From positions 124,001 to 188,000 of the forward strand of contig NZ_PYGD01000006.1 of the NCBI RefSeq assembly GCF_003014535.1: a stretch of DNA of 64,000 nucleotides, given 5' to 3'. This DNA is from Taibaiella chishuiensis (GTDB lineage Bacteria; Bacteroidota; Bacteroidia; Chitinophagales; Chitinophagaceae). This document shows positions 43,005-51,218 of the stretch, one piece after another (position 1 is the first letter of the stretch; each line of letters starts with the position of its first letter). A program made the position numbers and the translations under genes. The notes below the pieces were generated by a model. It saw only the letters and a program-made list of their open reading frames with translations. It did not search any database and was not told where the DNA came from.

Positions 43005-43724
43005 TTAATGATGGATAGCGTGTAACAGGAATCCCAGTAGCAGCACGCAAATTGAAAAAGTAATAATTCCTAAAAGATAGGCCCCTACTGCTTTCAGGTA
43101 ATTGACGAATTTATTTTTCTCAAAAAACTGCCCTACAGCCCAGGCATGATAACCCATAAAAAGCATGCCCCCATAATGCAACAGGTGCGCATGGCTAAGT
43201 CCTTCGGCGATAGCGAAAAGGGAGAACAGTAACATGCCTACTCCCTGAACAAAACACAGCACAATAAGCAATTCGAAAAAATTATAGCCATATTTCCGGA
43301 AGAACAGCTTTTGCCAACATGCAATAAATACACCCATAATAATATTAGCGTAACCATAGTGGTGTTGTACCCATTGGTTCACCGGGTTTATACCGGCTGT
43401 ATTGGTTTTATCGAAATTAAGGTACCCTTCTTCAATATGAAAAAAGTGGTTGGTTACGGTATAAATTAAAGACGTTACGATAATAAATACGATAGGCTTT
43501 ACAAGCCGGTTCCTGTTGTTTAAAATGAACGTGTTGATACTTTCACCCGGCTGGACGACCAATTCCTTAACGGTATAAAATATCCCTTTTTCCAAATGCA
43601 GGATATGTTCTATCTCGTGCTGGATATAATGCCGGTCAATCCGTTTCAACCTGGCTGGTGTACCACATTTGGAACAATAGTTTTCGGGTATATCCTGTTG
43701 GCAGCTGTTGCAGATGGCTATCAT
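43005..43724 (-). CDS. DUF3667 zinc-ribbon membrane protein
   Basis: The 239-residue protein begins with a zinc ribbon (CNSCQQ ... CSKCGTP) and then the DUF3667 pattern IEHILHLEKGIFYTVKELVVQPGESINTFI, followed by RLVKPIVFIIVTSLIYTV and four or five more membrane segments. The family is common in Bacteroidota and has no known function. It converges on the ABC permease gene with a 3-bp gap. Confidence 0.88.
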   Translation of the reverse strand: MIAICNSCQQDIPENYCSKCGTPARLKRIDRHYIQHEIEHILHLEKGIFYTVKELVVQPGESINTFILNNRNRLVKPIVFIIVTSLIYTVTNHFFHIEEGYLNFDKTNTAGINPVNQWVQHHYGYANIIMGVFIACWQKLFFRKYGYNFFELLIVLCFVQGVGMLLFSLFAIAEGLSHAHLLHYGGMLFMGYHAWAVGQFFEKNKFVNYLKAVGAYLLGIITFSICVLLLGFLLHAIHH

Positions 43725-44236
43725 AACTCAATATTTGAATGCGCTATTTTTATGTATTTTTTTTGATCATGGCTACCCTAACCAAAACAATTGAACGGCA
43801 AAACGGTAAAGAGCCCGGGGCTTCATTTGCATACTTATTGCTGGCGTAGACCAGCAAGCTTCATGAGGATGATTTTTCCCTTGTCACGTTTTGATTGTAC
43901 CTAAGCACAAAATTGAGCAATACAGCAGTATTAGCCGCTACACTTCAGTGTAAAAAGGGCATTACCCCCAGGCATAAAAATGCTTAGCGTTAAAGACGTT
44001 CCTTTATCGGGAAGACGGGGTTATAGTATGATCCTGGAATTGGAGGGTCGAAACGGGCAATCCGGCTATGCCGCTTTTTTTTTACCCGATTTTATCCGAA
44101 AGCGAGCCTAAATCCATGACCCGTGCAGTATTGGTATTATTCGACCCAGTTACTCGCTTAGAAGGCCCACTTACTCAATATAGCTTTTTACAGCAAATTA
44201 TAATCAGGTAATTGTAGGTACTAAACAACATACCTT
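43725..44236. other. intergenic region at left edge of the candidate island
   Basis: No gene is seen. It contains a hairpin TGCTGG-CGTAGA-CCAGCA (43849-43866), the tRNA-Pro-like repeat at 44007, and a short terminator-like hairpin with a nine-T run ending at 44083. Confidence 0.4.
44007..44083 (+). repeat. tRNA-Pro-end-like repeat, left copy, with terminator-like end
   Basis: TCGGGAAGAC at 44007-44016 equals the last bases of tRNA-Pro (read on this strand). The next ~33 bp to 44049 align, with gaps, to 50784-50820 beside the tRNA (shared ATGATCCT and a Gly-rich GG-run ending in GTC/GGTC). Then CGGC-TAT-GCCG and nine Ts follow. It may be an old attachment site or a small RNA end. Confidence 0.45.
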
Positions 44237-44464
44237 ATGAAAAAAAAGCAAGTAAATCTCAATCGTAAGCTTTTCTTACAGAAGAACCTGATCGGCACAT
44301 TAACGATAACAGACACGAGGGCTGTTCTGGGCGGAGCGACCTTAGCCGGCGATACGTCTCCCTGCGGCCCTTGCACCGGCCCAACCTATACCTGCCCGAC
44401 CGCGTTAAACTGTCCGCCACCCAAAACAAATCTTACCCTAAGTAATCCATGTTGCGGGTTCTAA
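44237..44464 (+). CDS. class I lanthipeptide-type precursor peptide
   Basis: The 75-residue peptide has a Lys-rich start and the leader LNRKLFLQKNLIGTL (8-22), then a Gly-Gly at 32-33 and a core with six Cys (43, 46, 53, 59, 72, 73) among many Thr, Ser and Pro residues (PCGPCTGPTYTCPTALNCPPP). This fits the Bacteroidota class I lanthipeptide type. No LanB, LanC or transporter is present; the neighbour is a KAS III gene on the other strand. A terminator follows at once. Confidence 0.8.
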   Translation: MKKKQVNLNRKLFLQKNLIGTLTITDTRAVLGGATLAGDTSPCGPCTGPTYTCPTALNCPPPKTNLTLSNPCCGF

Positions 44465-44497
44465 ATTGCCCGAAACAATCGTCAATGATTTTATGCT

Positions 44498-44526
44498 AAA
44501 AAAGCTACCGTCACCGGTAGCTTTTT
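44498..44526 (+). terminator. terminator of lanthipeptide precursor gene
   Basis: AAAAAGCTACCG-TCAC-CGGTAGCTTTTT, a perfect 12-bp stem with T-run, 34 bp after the precursor stop. Confidence 0.93.
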
Positions 44527-44609
44527 GTTTTTAAAGGAAGGAACGATTAGTGCATGACCCCATGGGCGGCAATCTAAGAGAAATTAAGCTTGCTTTCAAA
44601 ATAGAAAAA

Positions 44610-45695
44610 TCAGGGAACGTTATATACCAAGGCATTCATGTTTACACCTGCTCCTACGGAAACAAATATTATATTATCACCTTTCTGGAGCGCGTGATCG
44701 GCTATCCTTCCTTTGCAAACCAAATCGTACAAGGTAGGCAGTGTTGCTACGGAACTATTTCCCAACCATGCAATGGTCATCGGCATGATCCCCTCAGGCG
44801 GCGAAGCTGCTCCATACAGACTGTAAAGGCCTTTCAATATGGCATCGTCCATTTTCTCATTGGCCTGGTGTATCAGTATTTTATCAACCTGGTCAATGGA
44901 TAGCCCGGCTTTGTCGAGACATTCCCTGATCATTTGGGGCACCGTTTTTAAAGCATACTCATATAATTTCCTGCCGTTCATTTTTAGGAAAAGATGGTCA
45001 GCCTTGTAATCAGGGTTAATGGATCGGTCCATTCTCAATACGTAAGCCAGTTCAGAACTGTAAGACTTTGTGACGTGCGCCAATACACCTGAGGGTACAT
45101 TATGCTCCGCGGTCTCTAAAATAATCGCGCCTGCCCCATCAGCATAAATCATACTATCCCGGTCGTGCGGATCGCAAATGCGCGACAAGGTTTCCGCCCC
45201 CACGACCAATACGCGCTTAGCGTCGCCTGAGCGGATGTAATAATCAGCCTGGATCACCCCCTGTAACCATCCGGCACAGCCGAACGGCAGATCATAGGCT
45301 ACCGTAGTGGGGTTAGCAATCCTCAGAAAGTGTTTTACCCTGGATGCGATTGTGGGTACAAATTCACTTCTCCGGTTCGTTTCCTTAATATCTCCGAAAT
45401 TGTGTGCTACAATGATGTAATCGAGAGACTCCGGATCAACTCCGGCAGACTGAAGTGCATGTTGTGCCGCAAAACCGGCAATATCTGACGTGACGAGATC
45501 TTCAGTTACATACCGCCGTTCCCGGATACCTGTTATCTTGCTAAATTGCGCTATAATTTCCATATTTTCCTTCGGCAGCTTTAATCCGTCAGGACCATAA
45601 AAGCTATGCTGCATAAAGTCTGCGTTCAACACCCTTCTTTCCGGAATATAGCTCCCACTGCCTCTGATCACTGTACCTCTTTTTCCTTTTTGCAT
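44610..45695 (-). CDS. 3-oxoacyl-ACP synthase III family protein
   Basis: The 361-residue protein is a KAS III (FabH-type) enzyme that starts or joins acyl chains by decarboxylative condensation. The catalytic triad is visible: Cys in LPFGCAGWLQG, His in ILIHQANEKM, Asn in AWLGNSSVAT. Being away from fatty-acid genes, it is more likely a specialised condensing enzyme than housekeeping FabH. I start at the Met at 45695 (MQKGKRGTVIRGSGSYIPER); an in-frame ATG at 45722 adds nine residues. Confidence 0.88.
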   Translation of the reverse strand: MQKGKRGTVIRGSGSYIPERRVLNADFMQHSFYGPDGLKLPKENMEIIAQFSKITGIRERRYVTEDLVTSDIAGFAAQHALQSAGVDPESLDYIIVAHNFGDIKETNRRSEFVPTIASRVKHFLRIANPTTVAYDLPFGCAGWLQGVIQADYYIRSGDAKRVLVVGAETLSRICDPHDRDSMIYADGAGAIILETAEHNVPSGVLAHVTKSYSSELAYVLRMDRSINPDYKADHLFLKMNGRKLYEYALKTVPQMIRECLDKAGLSIDQVDKILIHQANEKMDDAILKGLYSLYGAASPPEGIMPMTIAWLGNSSVATLPTLYDLVCKGRIADHALQKGDNIIFVSVGAGVNMNALVYNVP

Positions 45696-46682
45696 TATAA
45701 TAAAATTCGTATTTGACGGCATATATCAATAGTTATACCGTTTGGATAAAAAATAATCAATATTGAACCTTATTACCATCACTGCGACGACACATAGATG
45801 GCAAGCCCGGCAACATACTCCTGCCATGCATTTGAAGCCAGTGGCCGGAGGTGCCATCCAGTCCTTCTTCCTGCTTCAAAAAACATCCTGCTTTCCCGGC
45901 AATACATAAAGAAAGCCACAAACAATGACCGATAAAAAATAAACGGGCACGGCGGCGACGGAAGCAATTAACGTTATAGCGGCCTATGTTATACCAAAGG
46001 AAGGAGTATGGCATACACATGACACAAAAACCTATCAAATGAAAATATAGTGGAAAATGGCGGCTGAAGAAGCAAGTACTGAAGCGGAACATATTATGTC
46101 ACGATCAGCGTAAGCAAAGGCAGAAACCTGTTTGGGCTGAAGATACACTAATAAACTTAAAACACATCCTTTTATTCGCCTTGGATACTTATTATTGCCC
46201 CTATCTTTAAGTCCTTGCTTTATGGCAATTGTTATAGGGCAGCTCCGTTAAAGCGCTCCGGTTTGCGCCACCAGAGCTTCAAGGTGTTGCAGACCTTATG
46301 AAATTAAATTTTTAAAGCCAGCTGAATTGTTTAGCTTTGATATCTATAGATTACCTGTGGGGTTGAAATTGCGCTAATCCTTGTTTTTTAGCCTGTTCTG
46401 ACCCTGCCCGTTTTCCTTCTGCTTCGATATCCGCCAATCGGCGGAGACCAAAGATGTTGTCGGGACTTATCATTTCCTATATCCTATATCATTATAGTTT
46501 AAGCCTTTGATTGGCCATGCCGTGGTAACGGACCTTCTGTATTTAAGTTAACCATCGTGATCCGGGAAGAATGGATCATCATGATTAATCAGAGTAAGCC
46601 TATGGCTCACTCGTCCAAATAGCCGATTCGCTTAATAGCAATCGGAATTTCTTCATAATTAAACATAAAAACAAACTACTAT
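45696..46682. other. ~1 kb region without a supported gene; long leader of the cold-shock gene
   Basis: Short reverse-strand frames at 45757-46092 show no family features and may be remnants. A near-consensus promoter (TTG 46181-46183, 18-bp spacer, TATCTTTA 46202-46209) would give the cold-shock-domain gene a 5' leader of about 465 nt, including the hairpin TCCGCC-AATC-GGCGGA at 46430-46445. Confidence 0.4.
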
Positions 46683-47120
46683 ATGGCAGGAACCTATGCA
46701 AAAAAAGATCGTGAAAGTAAAAAGGCGAAAGTCAAAAGAGATAAAGCAGACAAAAAGGAACAACGTAAGCTCAACAATAATAAAGGTAAGAGCTTAGACG
46801 AAATGATGGCCTATGTGGATATCGACGGGAACCTAACCTCTGAACCGCCTGATATGCGCACTCCGAAAGAGACTACCCGTACTAATCACGGCGCCGCTTC
46901 GCCGGTATATGATCCGGAGCAAATGCGCTCGGGATCAGTAGTGTTTTTCGACGATGCTAAAAGATATGGTTTTATCAATGATAGCAAAAGCGGCGAAAGC
47001 ATTTTTGTTTTAGGCAGGAATGCCGCGTTCAAAATTAAAAAGGGTGATCATGTAAGTTTTTATAAAGAACGAGGAAGTAAGGGTTTTATTGCCGTTAATG
47101 TCCAGCTAATACCTAAATAA
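46683..47120 (+). CDS. cold-shock-domain protein with basic N-terminal tail
   Basis: The 145-residue protein has a Lys-rich N-terminal tail (residues 5-35) and a C-terminal cold-shock domain (~78-142: SGSVVFFDDAKRYGFINDSK ... VSFYKERGSKGFIAVNVQLI). The fold binds single-stranded RNA or DNA. The RNP motifs are altered (YGFI; SIFVL). Similar tailed CSD proteins occur in Bacteroidota, presumably as RNA chaperones. Codon use looks more AT-rich than in the first 40 kb. Confidence 0.85.
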   Translation: MAGTYAKKDRESKKAKVKRDKADKKEQRKLNNNKGKSLDEMMAYVDIDGNLTSEPPDMRTPKETTRTNHGAASPVYDPEQMRSGSVVFFDDAKRYGFINDSKSGESIFVLGRNAAFKIKKGDHVSFYKERGSKGFIAVNVQLIPK

Positions 47121-47217
47121 GCTAGGTAAATAGGTTTACGGGGGCATTTTGAGATCGACATCCTTCATGTTTTTGGCGGGGTAAGCATCTCCTGTTTTTG
47201 CTTCAACTTTCTTAAGC

Positions 47218-47266
47218 CACTCAAAAGTCTACAGTGAGGTGACTACTTTTGAGTGTCATTTTTCAT
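47218..47266 (+). terminator. terminator after cold-shock-domain gene
   Basis: CACTCAAAAGT (47218-47228) pairs with ACTTTTGAGTG (47245-47255), with an inner AGTC/GACT extension, followed by TCATTTTTCATTT. Confidence 0.65.
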
Positions 47267-47359
47267 TTGTTTAAATCCGAAAGATACTTTTTCCACCCGC
47301 GTCTCCCTTTAATTAAAAGGATCATGCAGACTTCTTATCCGATGTAAACCCGGGCCTTT

Positions 47360-47668
47360 ATGTCTAACACCAGATACCAAATCAATTATAAAATCGACAT
47401 AAGCGGTGATTGGATCTCAGAACAAGGATTCAAAGATGCTTATAAGAGAATATGCAGATTGATTGCCGCTATGCCGCCGGAACTACATATGAATAAATTA
47501 GATTATAATATTCCTTTGTTTGATCCTAAGAGCAAGACCGTTGTAGATATATTGCTTAAAGTAAGAGACGAAACAGAACTCGGGATGCTTATCACGATCC
47601 TGGACAACTATTGCGACCTCTGTTTTATCCCCAGGGATATGAAACCTACAATCATAAATACTGCCTGA
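47360..47668 (+). CDS. hypothetical protein (102 residues)
   Basis: A small soluble protein starting MSNTRYQINYKIDISGDWIS with no family I recognise. It has a helix (FKDAYKRICRLIAAMP) and strands (TVVDILLKVRDETELGMLITIL), an alpha/beta-like pattern. It lies inside the AT-richer candidate island, after the cold-shock gene and its terminator. Confidence 0.6.
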   Translation: MSNTRYQINYKIDISGDWISEQGFKDAYKRICRLIAAMPPELHMNKLDYNIPLFDPKSKTVVDILLKVRDETELGMLITILDNYCDLCFIPRDMKPTIINTA

Positions 47669-47831
47669 CAATTTCTTCGAAGAAGATTTTTTCAAACGTT
47701 GTTAAAAGATTTTCCACACTTGCTGAAGCCGATAAAATTACGGTTAAGGGGTACAATAGTAAAAAATCCTTCGGTTGTTGTAATTTTTGTTAATCCTTAC
47801 CCGCAGGTTCCCTGCTGTACATTTCCAAACA

Positions 47832-47939
47832 ATGAGTTTAATAAAGCTCCCATTTTTTGTTCTTTTTATCCTGGCTGCTGTTAATTTACAGGCACAGGAA
47901 GACGATATAACTTTTTTAAAGAACAGGATGATTTCATGA
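47832..47939 (+). pseudogene. N-terminal remnant of a secreted protein
   Basis: ATG 47832 opens a 35-codon frame with a clear signal peptide (LPFFVLFILAAVNLQAQ) followed by EDDITFLKNRMIS and TGA at 47937. This looks like the start of a secreted protein whose body is gone. The next ~180 bp hold no matching frame before the convergent GH16 gene. Confidence 0.45.
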
Positions 47940-48121
47940 TCTATTGATAGGTGAGCACCAAAATCAAGTTCGTGCTCCCTCCCAATCCATCCACACCATT
48001 TATAAGATGTTGATATTTTGTTCAACACCATGTAAAAGCGTCCTCTGCGTTTTCGAGTGTTCCATTCCACAGAAATTGATGAACGTAAAAAGCGCACCTG
48101 TTCTTTCACGTTATTTCTCTT

Positions 48122-50404
48122 CTATTTCATCAAACCCACTTTTTTAAAAAGAATCCGGCCGTTATGGGTAAAACATTGCAACAGATAAATACCGGCTGCA
48201 TATTGGGATGATGAGAGGCTTATCCTCACACTTGATTCCTTTAGAGCAGCAGGAAACTGGCCCATCCTTTGGCCATTTACATTTAACAAACGTATATCGG
48301 TAATGTAATCATCTTCCCCATTTACTAATGATACCCGTAATTCCTGATTCCCAATAGCCGGCACCACGCTTACACTTTCTTTAACCGGGCTTATTGCTGG
48401 TAATGTTTGTGATGCGTTATTAATTATGGCTTTCATGCTTGCCGAAGGAAAAATTGGATAGCCAGGATATTGAGGGGTAATGTAACCCGTTGAAGGATCT
48501 GTTTCATTTTCGTAGACATCATTGGCTTCGTAGAATGGTGTGATTTTTACCGAACGAACTTCCATGATTTGATCTTCGTAATCCATGATGGCTGTGTTAC
48601 CACCATTCACCCATTCATCTTTGCTATACCAAACACCCAACCAGAATCGTGCTGCCCTAAAGCCAACACGACTGGTGTCGGTTACTTGTCTTGCAAAAAC
48701 ATCGTCCACGTACCATGTTATACTGGGGGCAATACCGGGCCCGCCGGTATGCCATTCAATGGTATATTTATGGAAGCCATTGGAGAGGATAACAGGATTT
48801 GTGTTATAGCGAAGCGTGATTTCATTGCCTTCGCCATTACACAAACCTCCCCAGGTATTAAGGTTCATATCATCTATATAAGCTTTATGACCCGTATATC
48901 CTGGATTGATGAAGGTATCAGTTGGTGCAGCGGGAAATTCAAAATCTATCTCCGTATTCTTAATACCGCCCGATTGATAATTTAGATCTTCTATATAATG
49001 AAAAGTCCAGAAGGCATTGATCATGCCAGGCGTTAGTTTGGCTACCACCTCGTACCTTCCAGAAGCGTAATAATTTTTGGTAGCAATACAAGCACCCACA
49101 TGTATCTTACCATTACCTAAAAAATTGGTGGCACCATTTACAGGACCATCGTATAAATCACCATGGCCATGGAAACGTATGCCACCGGTATCAAGCAATT
49201 CAATATTTTCCGGTACTACGCCATTGTTGTTTTGTCCCCATGTTTTTTTTACTACCAGCCAATTATTAAAAGATAGGGGCTGGCCAGCTATTCCTGTAAA
49301 ATGCTCTTCAAAAATACCAGGAGGGGCATGCGGATAAGATGAATTTACAAATGGATACATGGTGCCGTTATTCAACAATTCAAGGTTATCAACATACAGG
49401 GAATCCCTATTACCGCGGTAATAATAAAGTTGCATTTGTGACACCAATAATTGCAATGTATCAGGCACGGTAAATGTAAAAGAATATAAACGCCACTGGG
49501 TATCGGGCCGTATTAAAGTATCAATGAATACGCTCCAGCCGTTAATGTAATTAAGTCTTACCTGAAAGCTGGCTTCCGCGGTATGAAATGATTCTGGGTG
49601 TTCAGAACGCATATACGCACGCACAGTATAGGTGTTACCCAATGAAAGATTCGGTATCACTTCCGATAATAAAGCATCACCGTCCATGTTTTCGCGCGAA
49701 ATCAATTTCATGCAAGTAGCTGAACCCTTACAGCCGTTACCGGAAAGCAGTACACGAGAAGCATCCGGTATTTGCATCCAGTCGCCAATGCCACCTTCAA
49801 AATCGGCATTGGCCACAAGGTTTGGATTTTGAAGAATGATATTATCTACATAAACGGTATCTTGAGGACCTTGATTTAATAGTACCTGGACCTTTGTTGC
49901 CTGCACATTACTTTGGTTAGGTACCGTGAAATTAAAGGAATATTGTTGCCATACATCCGTCGGATAAAAACTGGCAGGAATGACAACAGCGTTTCCGGCA
50001 CTATCAATAATGATTAACCTTAAGGTTACCGGTAAGGTGTTGTTAACTGCGTGGTTTGATTTTAAATAAGCAGACATAGTGTATGTATTGCCTGTAGTAA
50101 GGTTCGATACCGTCTGACTAATAAGCGTATTTCCGCTTGCACTATCCGGGCTGATCATTCGCATGACATGGGCATTTGTATCGGAGGTTTCTCTAACAAC
50201 TGATGCCTTAGATTGATCCGGGAAAAATGTCCATGCGTAATTGCCCCATTCAAAATCCATGTTTTCAACAACATTATTATCTGACCCCACAAACTGTATC
50301 TTCTTGCTGTAAGGTGTTTTGATACATGAATTTTGCGCTATAGCGGTATTGACTAAGGCAAAAAGAACGCATGCGCCTACTAGCAATCCTAATTTTCTCT
50401 TCAT
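48122..50404 (-). CDS. secreted GH16-family glycanase with two CBM-like domains and T9SS sorting domain
   Basis: The 760-residue protein has a signal peptide (LGLLVGACVLFALVNTAIAQ), then two carbohydrate-binding-like jelly rolls (residues ~30-190 and ~195-345, each with NxDFE and Y(V)DNI/L strands). A GH16 catalytic domain follows (~360-650) with the ExDxE motif as E485, D487, E489 (NTEIDFEF). The end is a T9SS type A sorting domain (SLSSSQYAAGIYLLQCFTHNGRILFKKV). GH16 enzymes cut beta-1,3/1,4-glucans, agar or carrageenan; substrate not settled. Base composition looks AT-richer than the flanking core genes. Confidence 0.88.
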   Translation of the reverse strand: MKRKLGLLVGACVLFALVNTAIAQNSCIKTPYSKKIQFVGSDNNVVENMDFEWGNYAWTFFPDQSKASVVRETSDTNAHVMRMISPDSASGNTLISQTVSNLTTGNTYTMSAYLKSNHAVNNTLPVTLRLIIIDSAGNAVVIPASFYPTDVWQQYSFNFTVPNQSNVQATKVQVLLNQGPQDTVYVDNIILQNPNLVANADFEGGIGDWMQIPDASRVLLSGNGCKGSATCMKLISRENMDGDALLSEVIPNLSLGNTYTVRAYMRSEHPESFHTAEASFQVRLNYINGWSVFIDTLIRPDTQWRLYSFTFTVPDTLQLLVSQMQLYYYRGNRDSLYVDNLELLNNGTMYPFVNSSYPHAPPGIFEEHFTGIAGQPLSFNNWLVVKKTWGQNNNGVVPENIELLDTGGIRFHGHGDLYDGPVNGATNFLGNGKIHVGACIATKNYYASGRYEVVAKLTPGMINAFWTFHYIEDLNYQSGGIKNTEIDFEFPAAPTDTFINPGYTGHKAYIDDMNLNTWGGLCNGEGNEITLRYNTNPVILSNGFHKYTIEWHTGGPGIAPSITWYVDDVFARQVTDTSRVGFRAARFWLGVWYSKDEWVNGGNTAIMDYEDQIMEVRSVKITPFYEANDVYENETDPSTGYITPQYPGYPIFPSASMKAIINNASQTLPAISPVKESVSVVPAIGNQELRVSLVNGEDDYITDIRLLNVNGQRMGQFPAALKESSVRISLSSSQYAAGIYLLQCFTHNGRILFKKVGLMK

Positions 50405-50571
50405 AACATGATAATTGACTTGTCTTAAGAAATTGTATTGAAGCAAGCAGGCATAGGATTGCGTTGCCAGCGGAAGTTGATAACCGGATATAATTGTTCT
50501 ACTAAAATTATAGGATTATTATTAATTATGAGAATTTTCTCATTGAGAGTTGTTTGTAAATTATTTCATTA

Positions 50572-50703
50572 ATGGTTATGGCTAAATCTTTTAAAGTAGG
50601 CTCCGTTTATGAAACAGCAGCAGTAGAGCAAAAAAGGGAAATCATAAGTTCGATGTTCCCGGAAAAATGGATCAGGTCCTGGCGGGTAAATGTGATCCCG
50701 TGA
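50572..50703 (+). pseudogene. C-terminal remnant of a serine recombinase
   Basis: The 43-codon frame reads ...VGSVYETAAVEQKREIISSM then FPEKW before losing similarity. The stretch KREIISSMFPEK is characteristic of the C-terminal region of large serine recombinases in Bacteroidota (KR.IIGSMYPEK). The frame then enters the structured repeat and stops. The rest of the gene is missing. Confidence 0.45.
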
Positions 50704-50733
50704 AATTTATTTTTTCTCGCAGCTAGAAAAAAT
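50673..50733 (+). repeat. structured repeat, copy 2 (27-bp core plus hairpin)
   Basis: Core 50673-50699 (CAGGTCCTGGCGGG, two bases, AATGTGATCCC) matches the reverse complement of 14357-14383 at 25 of 27 bases. It is followed by an inverted repeat ATTTTTTCT (50709-50717) / AGAAAAAAT (50725-50733). The hairpin arms differ in sequence from copy 1 but the layout is the same. Confidence 0.75.
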
Positions 50734-50772
50734 AGAAAGGAGGTTACACACAGTATGAAGGACATTTGCCCG

Positions 50773-50789
50773 TGTCGGGAAGATAGGAT
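50773..50789 (+). repeat. duplicate of tRNA-Pro 3' end (attachment-site-like)
   Basis: TGTCGGGAAGATAGGAT matches 50939-50955, which covers the tRNA-Pro 3' end and the bases just beyond it, at 16 of 17 bases and in the same orientation. This is what integration of an element at the tRNA 3' end leaves behind. Confidence 0.55.
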
Positions 50790-50906
50790 GATCTACAATG
50801 ATCCTCGGATGGGGGGAGTCCAAAAGAAATAAAGCTTGCTGCGCGGCTTTTATCTTTTGCCCCTTCTGTCCGAAAAAAAGTTTCTGACATTCGTGTCAAA
50901 AGAAAA

Positions 50907-50928
50907 AGCCCACGCTTTCGCGTGAGCT
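50907..50928 (-). terminator. terminator of tRNA-Pro
   Basis: On the reverse strand AGCTCACGC-GAAA-GCGTGGGCT (one T-G pair) is followed by TTTTTCTTTT, 13 bp after the tRNA. Confidence 0.85.
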
Positions 50929-50940
50929 TTATTTCTTTTG

Positions 50941-51014
50941 TCGGGAAGACAGGATTCGAACCTGCGACCCCCTGGTCCCAAACCAGGTGCGCTACCGGCC
51001 TGCGCTACTTCCCG
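50941..51014 (-). tRNA. tRNA-Pro (anticodon TGG)
   Basis: The reverse strand folds as a tRNA: acceptor CGGGAAG/CTTCCCG, anticodon stem ACCTGG/CCAGG with loop TTTGGGA (anticodon TGG, codon CCA), T-arm GCAGG-TTCGAAT-CCTGT, discriminator A. CCA is not encoded. Confidence 0.96.
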
Positions 51015-51025
51015 TATCCGGGCCG

Positions 51026-51033
51026 CAAATGTA
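51026..51033 (-). promoter_or_regulatory. -7 box of tRNA-Pro
   Basis: CAAATGTA on the + strand is TACATTTG on the reverse strand, an exact TAnnTTTG match, 12 bp before the tRNA. Confidence 0.6.
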
Positions 51034-51218
51034 AGTGAATAAACCGGATTGCAAAATTTTTTTTAGAAATCTGGCAAGGTTTTTTTCTAAAGTCCGCAAT
51101 AACGGAGGTTCGGAAGCCACGAAAGTGCAAGGAACCATGCATAATATACGATACCCAAAAGCGGTTATCCTGCGCAACAATATACCCCTAATGGTGCCTT
51201 ACCGGACCGCCACCGGTC

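Noticed and set aside
45757-46092. 111-residue reverse-strand frame upstream of the KAS III gene
   Set aside because: No family motif, no promoter or terminator; a second frame on the same strand is equally open. Possibly a remnant, not enough to call a gene.
48122-50404. Frames on the + strand opposite the GH16 gene
   Set aside because: They are antisense shadows of a well-supported gene with catalytic motif and T9SS domain.
50822-50940. Insertion sequence bounded by AAAAGAAATAAAGC / GCTTTATTTCTTTT
   Set aside because: The 14-bp inverted pair encloses only the tRNA terminator region, with no transposase and no target duplication; it is more likely duplicated terminator sequence near the attachment site.
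50992-51180. 62-residue frame over the tRNA-Pro gene
   Set aside because: It is the usual artefact of translating a tRNA region.
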